DNA of 5,071 nt from Caldilineae bacterium (GTDB lineage Bacteria; Chloroflexota; Anaerolineae; J102). The stretch is taken from positions 1 to 5,071 of the forward strand of contig DUEQ01000390.1 of NCBI GenBank assembly GCA_011192085.1, read 5' to 3'. The notes beneath the pieces are model-generated. The model saw only the letters and a program-made list of their open reading frames with translations. It was not told where the DNA came from and did not search any database. This document shows, in pieces, positions 1 through 5,071 of the stretch (its first letter is position 1; each line of letters begins with the position of its first letter). The translations under genes were made by a program, and so were the position numbers.

Positions 1-32
1 CTATGCCAAATCTCAAGGGTGAGTGCATGAAG

Positions 33-61
33 TTGCATCCGCAGCGGTTTTGACGTATGCT
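33..61 (+). promoter_or_regulatory. Candidate sigma70-like promoter for the nucleoside kinase gene
   Basis: A -35-like TTGCAT (33-38) and a -10-like TATGCT (56-61) are separated by exactly 17 bp. The -35 matches the consensus at 3 of 6 positions and the -10 at 4 of 6. Transcription would start near 68, giving a leader of about 30 nt to the ATG at 99. That geometry argues against the alternative ATG at 57, which lies inside the -10 box. The match is weak and could be chance. Confidence 0.35.
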
Positions 62-76
62 TTGGCTTTCCAAGCA
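58..76 (+). other. Small hairpin in the kinase gene leader
   Basis: TGCTT (58-62) pairs with AAGCA (72-76), and GG (64-65) pairs with CC (70-71). One T (63) is bulged and the loop is CTTT. It ends 10 bases before the GGGA ribosome-binding candidate at 87-90. It is not followed by a T tract, so it does not look like a terminator. It overlaps the proposed transcription start, so only part of it may be transcribed. A role is speculative. Confidence 0.25.
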
Positions 77-98
77 CACCAACATCGGGAATCCGCTT

Positions 99-3256
<3,158 letters not shown>

Positions 3257-3259
<3 letters not shown>

Positions 3260-3266
3260 AAAGTGA
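3257..3266 (-). repeat. Inverted heptamer-type sequence overlapping the GH1 stop
   Basis: TGAAAAGTGA begins with the GH1 stop codon. Its reverse complement, TCACTTTTCA, is about one and a half units of the TTTTCAC repeat of array B, so the GH1 gene is bordered by this sequence in opposite orientations. Ten bases could match by chance, and only the register and position make it notable. Confidence 0.3.
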
Positions 3267-3269
3267 GGA

Positions 3270-3305
3270 TTGGCTCAGGAAGCGGTTTTCGTTTCTGCTA
3301 GCCAA
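3270..3305. terminator. Bulged hairpin in the convergent gap, possible bidirectional terminator
   Basis: TTGGCT (3270-3275) pairs exactly with AGCCAA (3300-3305). Inside it, AGCGG (3281-3285) pairs with CTGCT (3295-3299) with one G-T pair. The 3' arm is continuous, while the 5' arm has a 5-nt bulge; the loop (3286-3294) is T-rich. A competing stem, CTCAGG (3274-3279) with CCTGAG (3310-3315), also exists. No clean T tract follows on the + strand; on the - strand the hairpin is followed by a moderately T-rich stretch. It lies between two converging stops, where a shared transcription end is expected. Confidence 0.35.
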
Positions 3306-3326
3306 GACGCCTGAGTAGTTAGCCTG

Positions 3327-3950
3327 TTATGGCGTTTTCACCCCCAGCTTCGCCAGGATGCGCTGGAATGTGGGCCAGGCCCGCTCCCAATCGCTGGTCT
3401 CCGCGGCCAGCGTTATCGCCACAAGATGCTTTGCGCCTTCGTAACGGGCGCGAAAGACCAGATCCATCCCTTGCACCGCAACCAACGGCGGGGCGTCTTC
3501 CTGCTCAGGTCTGGCGACGAAGGCATAGGTCAACAAAAACGCTTCCCGATCATCCGCCAGCCGCACCCGGGCGCGCTTCAGTTCGATGAAGTCGTCCAGC
3601 TCGGCGGCCCGCTGCGCGGGCCAGGCGTCCGCTAGGGGCGCGTTGGGCGAAGGCAGGATCCGCACCCCTTCGCTGGGGGGAAAGGCGCTCGCGTCATGGG
3701 GGGCGATGACCCGGAAATCGCCCCGCGGGCTGGATTGTCGAATCCAGTTGGGAGGATAAGGGATCGCGATCTCGTTTTCATCCAGGGCTAGATAGCGAAA
3801 TTGGTCATACATCCAATCCTTGAACATCCAACCGCCCAGCAACAACATGCCCGCGACCAGCAACACCAGCAGATCGCCGACGCGAGCCTGCCAGGAAGCG
3901 GGCAGCCGATGGCTGCGTCCATCCATAAAGAGATTGTCGAACCGCGTCAT
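3327..3950 (-). CDS. Single-pass membrane-anchored protein of unknown function
   Basis: The product is 207 aa. A polar N-terminus with basic residues (R12, R15, R23) precedes one hydrophobic segment at about 25-43. The remaining 160 residues are soluble and, by the positive-inside rule, probably outside the cytoplasmic membrane. The segment IAIPYPPNWI (61-70) followed later by a strand-rich region and a closing W...F..IL..L helix (188-202) recalls the layout of PsbP/Mog1-like small domains, which open with a 'yPxxW' strand. That is a resemblance only, with no diagnostic motif. No lipobox, protease or enzyme motif is seen. The gene is second in a two-gene operon; its ATG overlaps the upstream TGA (ATGA, 3947-3950) and it has a strong Shine-Dalgarno, so its translation is probably coupled to the PrsW-like gene. 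A role as partner or substrate of that protein is inferred from position only. Confidence 0.8.
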   Translation of the reverse strand: MTRFDNLFMDGRSHRLPASWQARVGDLLVLLVAGMLLLGGWMFKDWMYDQFRYLALDENEIAIPYPPNWIRQSSPRGDFRVIAPHDASAFPPSEGVRILPSPNAPLADAWPAQRAAELDDFIELKRARVRLADDREAFLLTYAFVARPEQEDAPPLVAVQGMDLVFRARYEGAKHLVAITLAAETSDWERAWPTFQRILAKLGVKTP

Positions 3951-5011
3951 GACGTCCCCTCCTGTTCTGCGATCAACGCCTCCCAGCTCCGCTTAAGGCT
4001 AGCCAGTTCATCCTCGGGAGGCGAGGGCGCGACGCTCGTCGATAGGGGAGCGAGGGGCGTTTGCGAGACGTCTGTGTCATACGCGCCCGCCATGCGCATC
4101 ACATCCGCCAGCAGGGAGCGAGATTGGATGCGTTTCTGTTCCTGCTCCAATCTGGCGGCCAGGCGCTGGCACGCCAGCCTTTCGTTGTGCATGCGCCAAG
4201 CCAACAAGGCGAAGCTGATGGAGGCGAGCATGAGGGCGAGGACGGGAGCGAGGAAGGTGAAGGCGTTCACGGCGCGGATGAGGGCGTAGAAGCAGGTGTG
4301 GAAGAGGACCATCAGGGAGAAGACCGCGGCGAGGTGACGGTGAACAGGGTGGGACAGCCGAGCCCGAGCCAGGGCGTAGCCCAGCCAGCCGCCCATCGCC
4401 CCGTAGCCCATAGCCCATCCCCCCGCAACCAACGCATCCCACGGCGTCAGCGGATCGCTCGCCCCGATCCGGAGCCAATTGACGATGGCGGCCACGCCCA
4501 GGCCCGCGGCCACGCCAAACACCGGGCCATCCACCAGCCGACTCAACGCCTCGGTGGGATAGACCCCGATCCGCAGGACGAGATAGATGAGCAACAGCTC
4601 CAGCGGGGCGATGATGAGGAAATCGGCGAGGATATCCGTCCACCAGCTCATGAAGAGCCATGCATCCAGGGCGAACGCGCGGGTCAGCAGGGGCTGCACC
4701 ATCGCCACATAGAGTGCGGCGGTCACCAGCCACAGCAGGAAGTTGATGTGGTGCAGGCCCTTCTCTTCTCGTTCCAGCAAGGCGAATATCCCCATCCACA
4801 ATAATCCCGGCGTCAGGACCACGCCCGCCTTCGATATTGCCAACGCCGCGCCCGAAAGCCCCATAGGCCATCCAAACCAAGCGATCCCCACGCCCAGGGC
4901 CCCAAGGGTCGCCGCCGTCAACAGCAAAGCGATCCAGAACGCAGGGCGATTTCGGGCGATGCGTTGCAACGCTTCGGGCTGAATATCGAGGAAGGAGCTG
5001 ATGGGGGACAT
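3947..5011 (-). CDS. PrsW-like (M82-type) multi-pass membrane protein, active site apparently degenerate
   Basis: The product is 354 aa with about eight hydrophobic segments (approximately 23-45, 62-80, 90-108, 128-149, 163-181, 193-214, 228-249, 251-271). A cytosolic-looking tail follows, with a charged, possibly coiled-coil stretch (276-300) and a Pro/Ser-rich linker. IIAPLELLLIY (133-143), DGPVFGVAAGLGVAAIVNW (161-179) and H238 in LFHTCFYAL match in order and spacing the three conserved parts of PrsW, the glutamic intramembrane protease that cuts anti-sigma factors. PrsW normally has an EExxK motif in the first and a GFAxxEN motif in the second; here only E138 remains in the first and V177 replaces Glu in the second. 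Catalysis is therefore doubtful. The start at 5011 has a Shine-Dalgarno-like AAGGTG 7 nt upstream and lies downstream of a good -10; an in-frame ATG at 5053 would add 14 residues but lies upstream of that -10. The alternative is an unrelated polytopic protein of unknown function. Confidence 0.75.
   Translation of the reverse strand: MSPISSFLDIQPEALQRIARNRPAFWIALLLTAATLGALGVGIAWFGWPMGLSGAALAISKAGVVLTPGLLWMGIFALLEREEKGLHHINFLLWLVTAALYVAMVQPLLTRAFALDAWLFMSWWTDILADFLIIAPLELLLIYLVLRIGVYPTEALSRLVDGPVFGVAAGLGVAAIVNWLRIGASDPLTPWDALVAGGWAMGYGAMGGWLGYALARARLSHPVHRHLAAVFSLMVLFHTCFYALIRAVNAFTFLAPVLALMLASISFALLAWRMHNERLACQRLAARLEQEQKRIQSRSLLADVMRMAGAYDTDVSQTPLAPLSTSVAPSPPEDELASLKRSWEALIAEQEGTS
3958..3963 (-). 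promoter_or_regulatory. Strong Shine-Dalgarno for the single-pass membrane protein
   Basis: On the minus strand AGGAGG sits 7 nt before the ATG at 3950, inside the last codons of the upstream gene. This perfect site fixes the start and shows that the host uses classical Shine-Dalgarno initiation, which makes its absence before GH1 noteworthy. Confidence 0.75.
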
Positions 5012-5018
5012 CGCGATA

Positions 5019-5024
5019 CACCTT
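5019..5024 (-). promoter_or_regulatory. Shine-Dalgarno-like site deciding the PrsW-like start
   Basis: On the minus strand AAGGTG lies 7 nt before the ATG at 5011 and matches AAGGAG at 5 of 6 bases. The competing ATG at 5053 has no purine-rich site at the right distance, so the shorter 354-aa form is preferred. Confidence 0.5.
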
Positions 5025-5032
5025 GGGGAAGG

Positions 5033-5048
5033 ATACACTTGAAGTATA
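5033..5048 (-). promoter_or_regulatory. -10 box and overlapping inverted repeat of the membrane-protein operon
   Basis: On the minus strand TATACT (5048-5043) matches the -10 consensus at 5 of 6 positions. It would start transcription near 5036, giving a leader of about 25 nt to the ATG at 5011. The hexamer 17 bp upstream (TCGTCG) is a poor -35. The 15-bp stretch ATACTTCAAGTGTAT (5047-5033) has ATAC/GTAT ends and an internal ACTT-C-AAGT palindrome, placing a possible operator over the -10 and start site. Both readings are by eye. Confidence 0.4.
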
Positions 5049-5071
5049 ACCATCTTTTGGGAATTCGACGA

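Noticed and set aside
1..56. Possible end of an upstream gene at the window edge
   Set aside because: No frame of useful length, stop-codon context or terminator can be supported in these 56 bases; apart from the candidate -35 box I see nothing there.
4061..4804. 247-codon plus-strand frame opposite the PrsW-like gene
   Set aside because: It is rich in Q, H, E, G and P, typical of the antisense of a hydrophobic membrane gene, with no promoter or Shine-Dalgarno seen.
4077..5021. 314-codon minus-strand frame overlapping the PrsW-like gene in a shifted frame
   Set aside because: Its translation is Arg/Gly/Pro-rich without membrane segments, whereas the chosen frame gives regular hydrophobic helices and ends in an ATGA overlap with the next gene.

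Overview
The window holds four protein genes in two convergent pairs. The DNA is GC-rich and codon use looks uniform across all four. The gene content is a ThrRS-like/TGS nucleoside kinase, a bacterial GH1 beta-glucosidase and PrsW-like membrane proteins. With short degenerate heptamer repeats in an intergenic gap, this best suits a Chloroflexota (Anaerolineae-like) bacterium, possibly thermophilic. That assignment is an inference from gene style; no rRNA or marker gene is present.

Left half, + strand. A weak sigma70-like promoter (33-61) leads into a 570-aa kinase (99-1811). Its N-terminal half resembles the TGS and second domains of threonyl-tRNA synthetase, and its C-terminal half is a uridine-kinase/phosphoribulokinase-type P-loop domain. 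A small hairpin follows its stop. The gap 1812-1906 carries two consecutive degenerate tandem arrays of 7-bp units (GTTCACN, then TTTTCAC). The second ends only 7 bp before the ATG of a complete 450-aa GH1 beta-glycosidase (1907-3259), which has all its catalytic residues but no visible Shine-Dalgarno. An inverted copy of the heptamer sequence overlaps the GH1 stop codon.

Right half, - strand. A two-gene operon reads leftward from a promoter near 5043-5048. The first gene (5011-3947) encodes an approximately 8-TM protein resembling the PrsW (M82) intramembrane protease family but apparently lacking key glutamates. The second (3950-3327) overlaps it by 4 bp, has a strong Shine-Dalgarno, and encodes a single-pass membrane-anchored protein with a probable extracytoplasmic domain. 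The two are likely made together and may work as a membrane pair. The short convergent gap (3260-3326) contains a bulged hairpin that could end transcription.

The kinase and GH1 gene share direction but no obvious pathway beyond general sugar/nucleoside metabolism, and nothing links them to the membrane operon. I see no mobile element, CRISPR array, RNA gene or defence system. The most distinctive features are the heptamer arrays bordering the GH1 gene and the apparently catalytically degenerate PrsW-like protein with its overlapping partner.
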